This document shows, piece after piece, positions 1 through 9,900 of a stretch of DNA of 64,000 nt. Every line of letters starts with the position of its first letter. The stretch's first letter is position 1. The position numbers were made by a program, and so were the translations under genes. The DNA is from Gracilariopsis chorda. Its lineage: Eukaryota; Rhodophyta; Florideophyceae; Gracilariales; Gracilariaceae. Under the pieces are notes generated by a model that was given only the letters and a program-made list of their open reading frames with translations, was not told the DNA's origin and searched no databases. The DNA is taken from the NCBI GenBank assembly GCA_003194525.1, contig NBIV01000083.1, positions 186,001 to 250,000 of the forward strand. The letters run 5' to 3'.

Positions 1-313
1 CCAGCTAACATCTCTCTACGGGCTGCATTTATTCGAGGGCATCGGGGTGTTAATAGCCCAGTTCTATACAGGTCATGTTTCTACGTTTCATGCCGATGCT
101 TCCTTCCTTACAAAGCGAACGATAAGATGTGAATGCTCGAGAAGAGCGAAGAAGACCGTAGGCCATTACATGTTACGATGCCAGTTGATCGACCAGACTA
201 GGAGAGATCGTCTTCCTAGTTCGCGTGAGAGAAGGGGAAAGTCGATCAGAGATATAATTAGGCTGTGGCCAAACAAGTTCCTTGGTTTCCTGCGGAAAGA
301 GAAGTACCTCTAG
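1..313 (+). CDS. C-terminal end of a LINE (non-LTR retrotransposon) ORF, cut by the window edge
   Basis: The frame is open from base 2 to the TAG at 311-313. The peptide carries the signature found after the reverse transcriptase/RNase H part of many non-LTR retrotransposon ORF2 proteins: a TGH tripeptide followed by a CxC...H-x4-C zinc-binding arrangement (CEC, then GHYMLRC) and a basic tail. No start is visible because the gene begins outside the window. It is followed by a short 3' UTR ending in an ACA repeat, as LINE 3' ends often do. That this is the end of a LINE is inferred from the motif and the tail; the clade cannot be assigned from so little protein. Confidence 0.6.
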   Translation, partial: QLTSLYGLHLFEGIGVLIAQFYTGHVSTFHADASFLTKRTIRCECSRRAKKTVGHYMLRCQLIDQTRRDRLPSSRERRGKSIRDIIRLWPNKFLGFLRKEKYL

Positions 314-379
314 ACGATACTTCTACCCATAATGCAGCAATTAAGCATTGAGGGCCCATAATAAACAACAACAACAACA
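314..379 (+). repeat. LINE 3' UTR ending in an (ACA)n tract
   Basis: After the LINE stop codon about 45 bases lead into GCCCATAATAA and then five to six ACA units. A closely related sequence occurs at about 1009-1082, which marks this as the 3' end of a repeat family. Confidence 0.55.
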
Positions 380-1008
380 TCCAGCGTGTCGGTTTACATT
401 CTCAGATAGAAGCACGGCTGTTCTATCCAATAATTCCCCGAAAACGGGCACATGTCACAACTTTCATGATAAAGAGGTTTCGTATAAGTAATGCTTATGA
501 ACTCTGTGAGATACCATTGTATCATGTTTTGCCTCTTGGGGTGAGAGACAAGACGTTCTAAGAGTCTCCGCCTTCTGATTGCAGTTCCCTGTCCAAGGGG
601 TTTCTCAATGTTAATATGGGTTATGGATGTGTGTGTGTGGTTACGGGCACGTGCCCCTAATTCCAAGGCAACGGTATTCACTTTCTACAAGTAGAATGCT
701 AGGGGTTATGGATAGACTACACAGGAAAGCACATTCCTAACTCTTGATATATAAATGTGTATTTAGAAGTCACGTTTGGATTATACATTCGGGTCTCCCC
801 GCAGAAGTTTTGTACCATTCTACTACGTCTTGGAATACCAGTTGGTGAGCGTAACACGGCTGCTGTAGGGTGGGAGCAAGCAACAGCCATCAACAATATT
901 TTGAGTCGGAAGTTAAGACGGGTGTGACGGGGTAGAGAGAACTTGTCATTCACGAGGAGTAGCTAGCGGTTAACCTTAGTTTTTGAGAGATTGAGAAGGA
1001 ATTATGAT
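380..1008. other. Non-coding stretch between two LINE tails
   Basis: Only short unconvincing open frames are present. I see no gene. The part just before 1009 may belong to the truncated LINE copy, but its 5' boundary cannot be set without other family members. Confidence 0.5.
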
Positions 1009-1082
1009 AAGTTCTACCACAGCGTCGCAATTAGACAATGTGTGCCCATAAAGAAGAAGAAGAAGAAGAAGAAGAAGAAGAC
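1009..1082 (+). mobile_element. Second, 5'-truncated LINE 3' tail ending in (AAG)n
   Basis: This stretch aligns with the 3' UTR at about 325-372: both read TTCTACC, then a GCAATTA core, then GCCCATAA, and then a trinucleotide repeat. Here the repeat is about ten AAG units instead of ACA. No ORF precedes it, so it is best read as a severely 5'-truncated insertion of the same family, the usual outcome of LINE integration. Confidence 0.5.
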
Positions 1083-1853
1083 GTCACGTTTCCATAGGTT
1101 GTGAGAGAAGATCCAGACTTCCTGGGTTCTCAGTTCGAATCGATGGCAGAACTATCTCAAGCTCTCTACAGACAAGAACGCCAGAAACGCATCTAATCAT
1201 TGTCCATCCACTGTACTCATTTGAGATATGGCATTCTATTCGTTCGACGAAGAAGACTAACTTGGGTTTGAACGTACAAACTCTAGACGCGATGATCAAT
1301 TTCAAAGATGATTTTCGTTCCGAAGCAGAGGGCAGTGGAGGTCGATTTGGCTTTCTCCATGATTCGCATCAGAAGGATTGTTGGGATGGTCACATCTCGA
1401 AGGGCCGTGGAATGCAGTGCATCACAGGTGGGGAAGAAGACGTTACAATGGTGATACTTCTGACAACGAGAGCTTTGCCTTCCTGACATTATCACGACAG
1501 TGTCTATCTTCTTATTCTATGATTTAGAACTAAGTTAACGGTTGGTTCGGAAGAAACGTCGAGCCACTACGTTTACAAAAACACTCGCATTCGTATTCTT
1601 GTCTGCAGCATGAATAACTTGCGGTCACATCAAGTGTGAAGGATCGCTGGCTGAGAATTACGATAACAAATACGTTGGAGTTCCACGAATAGTGCACCGC
1701 TAGCTGATTCGTTTCGGATGCAGCCTCCGGCATAAAGTTGTTCTCCGCGTGTCCTACGCTAATGTTCCACGGCGTTTGCTCACAAAAGTTACAGGACTGC
1801 AGACATGATTCCGTGAGAAGAACCATCGTATAGGCAACCAACGATTGAAAGCG
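1083..1853. other. Non-coding stretch downstream of PSMD9
   Basis: Overlapping short open frames exist on both strands, but none has a recognisable protein. It includes the 3' flank of the minus-strand PSMD9 gene. No repeats beyond the AAG tract at its left edge were noticed. Confidence 0.5.
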
Positions 1854-2727
1854 TTACACATTAGTGTGTGGGAGACCTCTGACTTGTGTCGCAGCTGTAA
1901 CATCTGGTCGATACCGCTCATCTTCTTCTTCAACGTTCATACGAACTACATGGCACCCAAGCAAACCTCTTCCGGCCCACTCTGTTGGGGTTAAAGAAAG
2001 AGTTACCATGTTTGAGTTATCGCCAGTTCCGCGCTCAACAATAACCTCGATGGACTGGTTCTTTTTCTGCTGAAGCAAAGCTGGTAGGTTTTCCATCGCC
2101 AAAGCCGGTGTAGAGAATGAGCGCAGGGAGATTGTGCCAAAAGAAACAATCCTGTCATTTAACATGACACCCGCACTCTCTGCTGGTGAATTAGGAAATA
2201 CGGCATCCACTTCAGCAAACGGTTGTCGTTTGGGTTGATGTTCTGCAGGAACTGGTTCAGATGCTGCGTCGTGTGGCTCTTTGAATTCGGGCTGAGTGGA
2301 TGGGTTTGGATCGGAAGAGGACGAAGCGGCGTTATCCTCACGAGGTGCTAGTGCGATAAGCAGGTGCTTCTCTGCTTCTGCTGAGATGTTCTTATGATCT
2401 GTCTTGAGCATCGCCAAACGCTGGCGTTGGGAACGCACCTTGTGAACATCAATATCCGCTCGGGGAAACCCGTCTCCGTCGACTAGATTTCCTGTTATAC
2501 CAGGCATTCCTGGAGCCTTTGTTACAAAGTAGAAGTCAGCCATAAAGGAGGGGCGGAAAGAAAGGATGAGTATGTCTGGAGAGCACAAGGAAAGCGCTGC
2601 ACAAAAATTGTTTTATGCGTACCGTAAGATATGAAAAGATAGCATCCATTTCAGCCTCTATCGCTTCTTTCTTCTTGTTGAGAGCTAGCGCTTTCTGTCG
2701 CGCAGACCTCTCTCGTTCGTAGCCCAT
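1854..2727 (-). CDS. PSMD9: 26S proteasome assembly chaperone PSMD9/p27/Nas2 (two exons)
   Basis: The protein is read as exon 1 (2727-2623, 35 codons) joined in phase 0 to exon 2 (2516-1854), giving 255 residues. Exon 1 supplies the basic helix with ALNKKKEAIEAEMDAIF. Exon 2 opens with the family hallmark GNLVDGDGFPRADIDVHKVR, followed by a coiled region, a Ser/Pro-rich linker and a C-terminal PDZ domain (about residues 140-225; SPAESAGVMLNDRIVSFG, then WAGRGLLGC near the end). Nas2/p27 is a cytosolic chaperone that binds the ATPase Rpt5 during assembly of the proteasome base. Length and domain order fit the family. Reading exon 2 alone from its first in-frame Met would lose the conserved N-terminal helix, so the spliced form is preferred. 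Confidence 0.88.
2517..2622 (-). other. Spliceosomal intron in PSMD9
   Basis: The inferred intron is 106 bp and starts GTACGC after an ACG codon. It ends AACAAAG before GCTCCAGG. Removing it joins two PSMD9 segments in frame with no residue lost from the conserved region. It is the only intron I can support in the window. Confidence 0.75.
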
Positions 2728-3560
2728 AACAAGATTGATCGATCAACGAGGGCGGTTGTGGAAAAGATCAGCGTAGCTCGAGAAAAGCGGGGCGGAAATG
2801 ACAATGAGCTATCCACTTTATGCCCGGCGCAAAGCAACAGGCCACGGTCTTGAAGTCCAGAACGCGTTGGGGCTCCACAGACAGATGAAGAAGTGTGTGG
2901 ATTGGTTTATATATGATAGAACTACTCTTTTCCTGTGGTATTAAACGTACCGTCGTCTCTGCACAGGACTTGTAAGCTGGGAAACGTATCACTTTTTATT
3001 TAGAATTGTGGGTACGATTTGAGTATTTTTTTGCCCCGAGTTGCAACCCAAGAATACCTGCGCAATATGTGTAACTCTTGAATGCCTTTTGGGACACTTT
3101 CATGGCAGTGGAAATTACGGAGATTATGCCAGAACTACTGTCTGAATATGCGCCACACGGAATTAACCATCTCCACAATCGTTGCTTAAAGATCTTCGAA
3201 ACGCGGTGCGAAGGTATATAGAATCTATAGATATGGCATCTTTATTCCGTGTGGCATTGGATATGATGGAGATAGAGATAAAAACCGCTGCAATTATGGA
3301 TAACAAGACACAGCATACATTTATCCGTCAATAGCAAAGAACTAGGATACTAAACGCTACTGCAGGCTACCAAGGATACCGCAGGTTGTTTTGGAAAAGA
3401 TTACAGAGGCTTTCCTTCAAGCGAACGCGTGGCACCGTTTTCACCCTTGGCTTTTTCTTAAGCCCTATCGGCCAGACAACTTGCTTGAGAACATCACCTC
3501 CATCACATCCACTATCAACAACCCGCGCCTCATCCACGTCAAGCGCAATACGAACAAGCC
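2728..3560. other. Intergenic region, PSMD9 promoter to UQCRQ
   Basis: Divergent upstream region for PSMD9 (minus) and UQCRQ (plus). The open frames here are short and do not resemble known proteins. No TATA box or repeat stands out. Confidence 0.5.
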
Positions 3561-3788
3561 ATGCCTCCGAAGGTTCCACCCTACATACGGGGACAGATCG
3601 AGTACTTCACGTCCCCGTACGAACAAAGGTTCTTCGGTGATATCTTTGACGCCAAACTCATGATGACCAAGTTCCGTCGACATATGAAGCACGTGCGCGA
3701 TTTTGCTCCCGGAGTCATCATCTTTGCTGCTGTCTACACCTGGGGAAATTCGACACACGAAAGGCTCTCTCGTGAGCACAGGTACTAG
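3561..3788 (+). CDS. UQCRQ: Cytochrome bc1 complex subunit 8 (QCR8/UQCRQ family)
   Basis: A 75-residue single-exon protein of the usual size for this small complex III subunit. Family features are a short N-terminal segment ending in SPYEQRFFGDIF, a basic stretch, one transmembrane helix at about residues 48-62 (FAPGVIIFAAVYTWG) and a charged C-terminus ending EHRY, as in plant subunit 8. The VYTWG tract at the membrane exit is typical. It is expected in the mitochondrial inner membrane, contacting cytochrome b. The ATG at 3561 is the first Met of the conserved protein. Longer overlapping frames upstream on both strands are shadows. Small size limits certainty, but the match covers the whole length. 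Confidence 0.78.
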   Translation: MPPKVPPYIRGQIEYFTSPYEQRFFGDIFDAKLMMTKFRRHMKHVRDFAPGVIIFAAVYTWGNSTHERLSREHRY

Positions 3789-4170
3789 TGAAAAACATAG
3801 CTTTGGAATGGGAGTGCATGTTTGTGATGGTCAGGACTGCGACAAAAGGAGTGACGAGAAAGCGCGTGCAAGCGAAGTGCTAATTATGTTGGGATCCAGA
3901 ATGTTTACACTCGTGAGCACTCGTGCGCTACTATGTTGGTCAGCAATGACTAAAAAACAACACAGCCGTCTGGTTATGTCACTGAGAATCGATGTCGTTT
4001 GGCATACACGTTCGGCCATGCACCGAATCTGACTACCATTCGAAGTAAAAGAAAGGCGAACCAACGATCAGATATGTCTGTTGTTATTTTAGTACCATGA
4101 ACGTTTGAGAGCGATCTACCATGATTGCGCAAACCTTATATGCAGAACAATTGATCCATAAGAAACGATT
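3789..4170. other. Convergent intergenic spacer
   Basis: This is the 3' space shared by UQCRQ (plus) and bL12m (minus). No coding signal or repeat is seen. Confidence 0.5.
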
Positions 4171-4722
4171 TTATTCCAGCAATACTTCTCCTCCAATTTC
4201 TTTCAGCTTATCTCTGATTTGTTCTGCCTCATCCTTTGGCACTTCTGTCTTGAATACCTTTGGCGCGTCCTCTACTAAAGCCTTAGCCTCCTTCAGCCCT
4301 AATCCAGTGAGCGCACGCACTTCCTTGATAACCGCAATTTTCTTGGCGGCGTCGAATTTGTTCAGTTTGAGATCAAACGCGGTCTTTTCTTCTACTTTTT
4401 CTTCGGCAGCTGGTGCGGGGGCTGCCCCCATACCTGCAAACATTGCAGGGTTTATGGCCATCGGCATCGAAGCACTGTCGTCAATACCTAGCCGATCCTT
4501 CAATGCATCTGTCAACTCCTTCACCTCCAGCATGTTTAGGGAGACAAGATCGTCTAAAAGACCCTTCACTTTCGCCGAAACCACCGGAGTCATGGACGGT
4601 GGCGATGGGACACCTTGTGTATCTTGTGACAACGCTTCAGCGCTGAGATATCTAACGCGCATTGCATTCCGACGATAACCGCGCATGGCGCGTAAAGACG
4701 CTCTAGCAAGGCTCCTCTGCAT
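4171..4722 (-). CDS. MRPL12: Mitochondrial large-subunit ribosomal protein bL12m (L7/L12)
   Basis: The 183-residue protein starts with an Arg/Ala/Ser-rich, acid-free presequence (about residues 1-27) typical of mitochondrial import. An N-terminal dimerisation helix follows (about 48-80; GLLDDLVSLNMLEVKELTDA), then an Ala/Pro hinge (about 97-110), then the L7/L12 C-terminal domain (about 113-183) with KKIAVIKEVRALTGLGLKEA and ending KLKEIGGEVLLE. L7/L12 forms the ribosomal stalk that recruits translation factors. The presequence argues for mitochondrion over plastid, where red algae often retain rpl12 in the organelle genome; that last point is family knowledge, not seen here. Confidence 0.9.
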   Translation of the reverse strand: MQRSLARASLRAMRGYRRNAMRVRYLSAEALSQDTQGVPSPPSMTPVVSAKVKGLLDDLVSLNMLEVKELTDALKDRLGIDDSASMPMAINPAMFAGMGAAPAPAAEEKVEEKTAFDLKLNKFDAAKKIAVIKEVRALTGLGLKEAKALVEDAPKVFKTEVPKDEAEQIRDKLKEIGGEVLLE

Positions 4723-5246
4723 TTTTCCGATTCGCTTCTATGGCCCGACTGGTCTGAAAGGTTGATGAAGGGATAAATGCTGCACTTTGCGATCGCGAAA
4801 GCCGAAAGCGGAATGGGAACAAGGAACTTCTTCGTACCCAGCGGCGGGCGCCGACTTGTCAAACTCCTCTTTTTCTTTCCCCCTTATCGAAAGCAATAGA
4901 AAACTCCAACTTTTGCATCAGCGCTACTGTAGAGGCGGAACCAATGGAGCTGCCTCAAGAAGTTGGCACGTGGCAAACGCGCTTACGCAAACGTTCCCTG
5001 GTCTCGAATACGGGATGCATTTGCCCGCCGTTGGTTCAGCGTTTCTGCACGCAAGCACTGCTCTCGGGGACACGACACAAACACACTCACCAATCCGAGT
5101 ATGGCATTCTTTGGCGTGATCGAAGCTCAAGTTTGTAGAAGACATGATAGTGCTCTGAATACGCTTTCCAACTGCATTATACTTCTACACTTCTCCCCAG
5201 CGGCTCTCCGATAATTGTTCCATTGAGAATCATCTTGTGAACAAAT
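4723..5246. promoter_or_regulatory. Shared divergent upstream region of bL12m and the Mdv1-like gene
   Basis: The 524-bp gap separates two head-to-head genes for mitochondrial proteins. Short open frames on the plus strand have no family features. No clear TATA box was found. A shared regulatory role is inferred only from the layout. Confidence 0.35.
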
Positions 5247-6758
5247 ATGAGCGACACAACACTTCGCAACCCGATCGTTGAGGAGGCACCTTCTTCACCC
5301 TCCCGTGCAAACGGAGACATGGGGAGCGTGTGGGATTTGCCTCCTCTTCCTCATGTCAACTCTTCTAAATCTCCACCATACATTGTGGAGGAAGACGCAG
5401 TTGAGATTCCTGCTTCAACAGTCGTCGTTCCTGCTCGTGCTCAACCACCGTCTCGCCTGCGTTCTGCGGATGGATCTTTAAGTATTGCAATGGACGGTCC
5501 CAACCCAAGCCCTCACTTTGTATCATTGGAAAACGTCGCGCGGTTATATTTAGAGATGAAGAATGAACGTGACTTTCTTGTTCGTGAAAGCGCATCCATT
5601 TTCAACGACCGAGTGGCTGTAGTTAACCAATTAAGACAATTGGAACTTCAACTTAACGATCTACTGCAACAGAAGGGCAGATTAGAAGAGACGCTGGATA
5701 CGTTGGGATTGAGGGATGAGGAAAACAGAGAAAAGATTGCTGCGTTAGATGAGAAGGTTACAAACATTTCCACAGAATCGTTGCGTTTCGAAGCAACAGT
5801 TCGAGGTTTGAAGGGTGACTCTTACACTGGACAGACGAGAGGCGGCCAACCGCGGACCAGACCTAAGCCTAGCGCTGCATGCCAGCGTACGTTATACGGC
5901 CATACCGGAAATGTTTTGGGTGTTGATGTTTGCGGGGGCACCGGCGTTCTAATCACAGCAAGCTCCGATCGATCATTGCGCACTTGGGATTTTAGTACGG
6001 GGAGACGTTTAGATACCCTTTACGGTCATGAAGGATGGGTACATGCAGTTGCTTTCGCTGATTCTGGAGAAATCGCTGTGTCTGGGTCTGGAGACAAAAC
6101 TGTCAAGGTGTGGGACTTTGATGATGCAAGGGGAAGAGGTACATGTCGTGCTACTCTTCGAGGTCATGATGCAGGGGTAACATGCGTACAACTAGACGAC
6201 GATAATGTGCTCGTTTCGGGTTCGTTGGACAAAACTCTTAGACGAGTCGACCTCAACGCTGGACCTGATGATGTGTCAGTCATTCAAGCTCATGAGAGCG
6301 GTGTGTATTGTCTTCAGTTCTTACGGCATGGATTGGCATCTGGTGGAGGCGATAGTCTGATCAGAATGCACGATATAAGAACAGGAAGATGCCACCGTAC
6401 TCTGCAAGGGCACTCTCGAGGGGCAGTGCGTGCCCTGCAGTTTGACGATAATCATTTGATATCTGGTGGCACGGACCAAGACTTACGATTTTGGGACCTA
6501 AGAACAGCCACTTGTACTGCGACAATCAACGTTGGAGCTCGGATCAATGCCCTGAAGTTTGACCAGAGCAGGGTTTATGTGGGTTGTGCAGACAGAACAC
6601 TAAAGGTGTATGATATGCAAACTAAGAGTTTGATGGCTGAACACGGGGGTCACTTAGGGCCAGTCATGTGTCTCGCCGGGCTCGAAGACCAGTTTTTCAC
6701 GGGATCCACAGATCAAACAACGAAAGTTTGGTTGTTACGGGCGGACGGCACGGCGTGA
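5247..6758 (+). CDS. Coiled-coil WD40 protein of the Mdv1/Caf4/Mda1 mitochondrial-division type
   Basis: The 503-residue protein has a disordered Ser/Pro-rich N-terminus (about 1-90), a long coiled coil (about 95-190; heptads around LRQLELQLNDLLQQKGRLEE) and seven WD40 repeats filling about 210-500. The repeat sequence most resembles the Mdv1 propeller: blades with SGSLDKTLRRVDL, GAVRALQFDD and INALKFDQSRVYVG match its unusual degenerate blades. Mdv1 (yeast) and Mda1 (red alga Cyanidioschyzon) link dynamin to the mitochondrial surface for fission. The main alternative is another coiled-coil WD40 family such as ATG16; the blade motifs favour Mdv1. The gene lies beside two other genes for mitochondrial proteins. 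Confidence 0.7.
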   Translation: MSDTTLRNPIVEEAPSSPSRANGDMGSVWDLPPLPHVNSSKSPPYIVEEDAVEIPASTVVVPARAQPPSRLRSADGSLSIAMDGPNPSPHFVSLENVARLYLEMKNERDFLVRESASIFNDRVAVVNQLRQLELQLNDLLQQKGRLEETLDTLGLRDEENREKIAALDEKVTNISTESLRFEATVRGLKGDSYTGQTRGGQPRTRPKPSAACQRTLYGHTGNVLGVDVCGGTGVLITASSDRSLRTWDFSTGRRLDTLYGHEGWVHAVAFADSGEIAVSGSGDKTVKVWDFDDARGRGTCRATLRGHDAGVTCVQLDDDNVLVSGSLDKTLRRVDLNAGPDDVSVIQAHESGVYCLQFLRHGLASGGGDSLIRMHDIRTGRCHRTLQGHSRGAVRALQFDDNHLISGGTDQDLRFWDLRTATCTATINVGARINALKFDQSRVYVGCADRTLKVYDMQTKSLMAEHGGHLGPVMCLAGLEDQFFTGSTDQTTKVWLLRADGTA

Positions 6759-6909
6759 TGTAGATAGGAAGCGTCGAAGAAGAAGAGATTCCTAGCAAAG
6801 TACATACGGGGATCCCTGCTTTATCACCGTATGCTCAAGGATACCCGCAAACACGCTATGATCTTTTATCCTACTTAAAGCTAAACACCTGTTGTACATG
6901 ACTTTCACA

Positions 6910-9900
6910 TCATCTTTCACTAACAGCCGCATCGATTAGACCATCAACTACAAGGCGAACTGCCGGATTAACTTCCCCATTTGGTCCCAGCACCATTCCA
7001 TTCCCCCCTTCGTGCATAGCATAACGATCACCACTAATTGGCCGTGGGGACACATTTATGGGGCTCATTCGCTCTCTCGCAGGTTGCACCATGGGGAACC
7101 TTGTCGGGTCTCCAGTAGCACCATTTGGCACGGAACTGTACGACACCCGAAAATCGCCAGCTACCTGGCCTTGGTTAGATATTGCTGCCCTTGGCAAACT
7201 CGTAGGGTCCACACTCTGAATTGTAGGTATTGTACTTGACGAAGCCCGTAGCCGTACATCACCAGAGCTTATCAGCGAACTCTCTGATTCGGTGGATGAT
7301 ATCCGATGAAGGTGCCTCGTAGTTGTGACTTGTTCATTCGTCAGATTAACTTCTAGTGGACCCTGCAGAACGGGCCTCTCGTTAACAGACTCTCCAGGAT
7401 TCATAGCAGCATGAAACATGTCCACCGGAATGAGGTGCGGTTGAGGAACAGGTATTGCCGGGGCATGTTCGACGCATTGCCCGTTCGGCGCTTCCCCTCT
7501 GGGATATTTCGCAGCAAAATCGTCTGCCGCGTTATGCAGATTAGTAATTGCGCCCATGGAAACACTACTTGGGATCCCATGACTCATATGGTCAAAGCTA
7601 GCCGCATCTTCTTGCACGTCCCGCAGGATTGCAGCTCGATCGAATGACACATGCATGTTCTGGTGTCCTCTCTTCCCTTCCCAGGTTTCGATATCTTCCA
7701 CAATACTAGTATATCCGCCTTTTCTAGCTTCATCTAACGGTGTGGATCCCCATCGATCCCGCAGATACGTCTTAGCACCTGCTTGGAGGAGAACGTGAAC
7801 CACGTCGCGTCTTCCTTCAACACAAGCCAGATGTAGTGGTGTGCGGTGGTCGTAGTCCCCAAAATTTGGATTGGCACCTTGCTTGAGGTATTGCCTTACG
7901 GCATCAATACGACCTCTAGCGGCATGTTCGACAAGATCCATTCCTTTCTGGTTTACTGATTCCGGTTGAGCTTCAAGGAGATGCGGAGGGATTGTTGCGC
8001 CATACTGTCGTAGCAAGCAGAGTATCTTTCTATGCCCGTTTGTTACAGCGTCATCCACAGGTGACCTCCCCATTCGATCTCTTACCGAGTGTGATGCACC
8101 ATTGACCAGCAGTAACTCAGCAACTTCAACATGTCCTTCCGAGCAGGCCAAATGCAGAGGAGAGCGCCGGTCATAATCTTGAAATGTAGCTTCAGCGCCT
8201 GCCACTATTCTGTCTCGTACGGAGTCAAGATCCCCTTTCGCAGCGTATTGCATGAGTTCAAAACTCGTTTCGTCCATCGAGTGCGAGCTATCCATTCCTT
8301 TGTGAATTAACAAAAGTTCCTGAACTTCCCCGTGACTGTTCATCTTCGCATCCCAAAGCGGCGTGTGACCCCATCTATCCTTCGCGTTGACATCAGCACC
8401 GCGTTTAAGCAACAAGGCACATATCTTTAAGTGACCTTCTGCGGCCGCGATGTGGAGGGGTGTTCTTCTATCATAGTCGGCAAATCGGGGCGACGCACCG
8501 CCACGCTCAATTTTGTCCAACACTTCCTCATAACGACCTCTCGAGCACAAATCTATTAGCTTGAGACAGTTCGTGTAACTCTTCTGATCGATTTTCGGTT
8601 CCCGGAAAGTGACTGGCCCCTCTTGAGGATAACCTTCTGAAGCTGTCCCATTGGGCCTTCCGGGCACCACACCTCTGTCCTCTTTGAAGCGCAACGTTGG
8701 AGGTATTTCGGACGCAGATGATGGAGGGCTTCGATGTGTTGACGACATGTGTCCGTTGGGCGGGGCGTGAGAGATGTTTGTAAATACAGGCTTCTGGCGT
8801 TCTGGAGATGAATAGTTCTCTGCTGCAGAACTCCCCTGCTCAGAACTGATGAGGGCACGCGTAGACCCATGCTCAACACTACCGGTAGTCTCCAATATGG
8901 ACCCGTTTGTCTCGCGACGAGAACTGCTGGTTTCCCTGTCAACCACAACAATTTGCGGCATACTACCGGACCTAGGTTGAGGGCGAGAGTTGGGCGGTCC
9001 ATTGTAGCCTTCTGAAGCAAGTTCTCGTGGAGAATGTACCGAAAAAGAATACATCTCTGCTCCTGGTACAGATCGGACGGCTTGCGACATTGCTTCGGTC
9101 TCTGTTCCGGGAACGGAAAAAGATGATCTCTGGGTGGAGGATTTTGACGACTTCACGATTTGTTCCATGGATGGGGACTGACTCGTTAGTCCTGAATCCT
9201 GACTATCTTTTCGACTAACCCCGACATCAGGTGATTGTCGCGGCAGGTTTCCATCAGAAATAGATTGCGTAATCGACGTGGCCTGGAATGAGTGTTCAAT
9301 TGGAGGAGAGCTAACAGGTCTTTCAGACAAGGTTCGCGGGATACTATGGGAAGGAAGCGGAACGTTCGAACTAGTTCGAATTGAATGCTCAACGCTAGGT
9401 ACGAATAAGGACGAGCTGGAGCCCGAATCATTCGGGACCCGACGAATCTCTATGCCCCTGCCAATTTCTGGCCTTCTGCGGTGGCTAGCATTATGCATGT
9501 GCTGATCCTGAACATTATCGACATCCCTCACTGCGCGCACTTCCAAACTTTCTTTATGCGGACTAGCCTGGGGTACATGTTCAATGCGAGTTTCTGCCGG
9601 ATGGGAATGGATGTCTAGAACAGGCATAACAATCTCTTTTCCACGTTTGAAATCATGAGACAAGTGCGGGGATATGGAGGTTGATGGGATCTCTACAGAA
9701 GTGGATGACTGAGGCCTTGAGCTTACAAACGAGGATGCTTGAGGGAGAGCTTGTGGTACTTGTTCTTCGGATCGCGTCCCTGCTATATCTTCAACAACTA
9801 ATCCTGTAGCTATCCCATGTCTAGCCGCCGAGCTTCCAGCGTCAGAATGGGCATCTATGTGAGTCACGTGTGTTGACGTTCGATAATCCTCCGGAAGATG

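Noticed and set aside
4787-5214. Plus-strand frames upstream of the Mdv1-like gene with an Arg-rich presequence look
   Set aside because: No continuation into a protein domain and no splice path to the WD40 frame was found.
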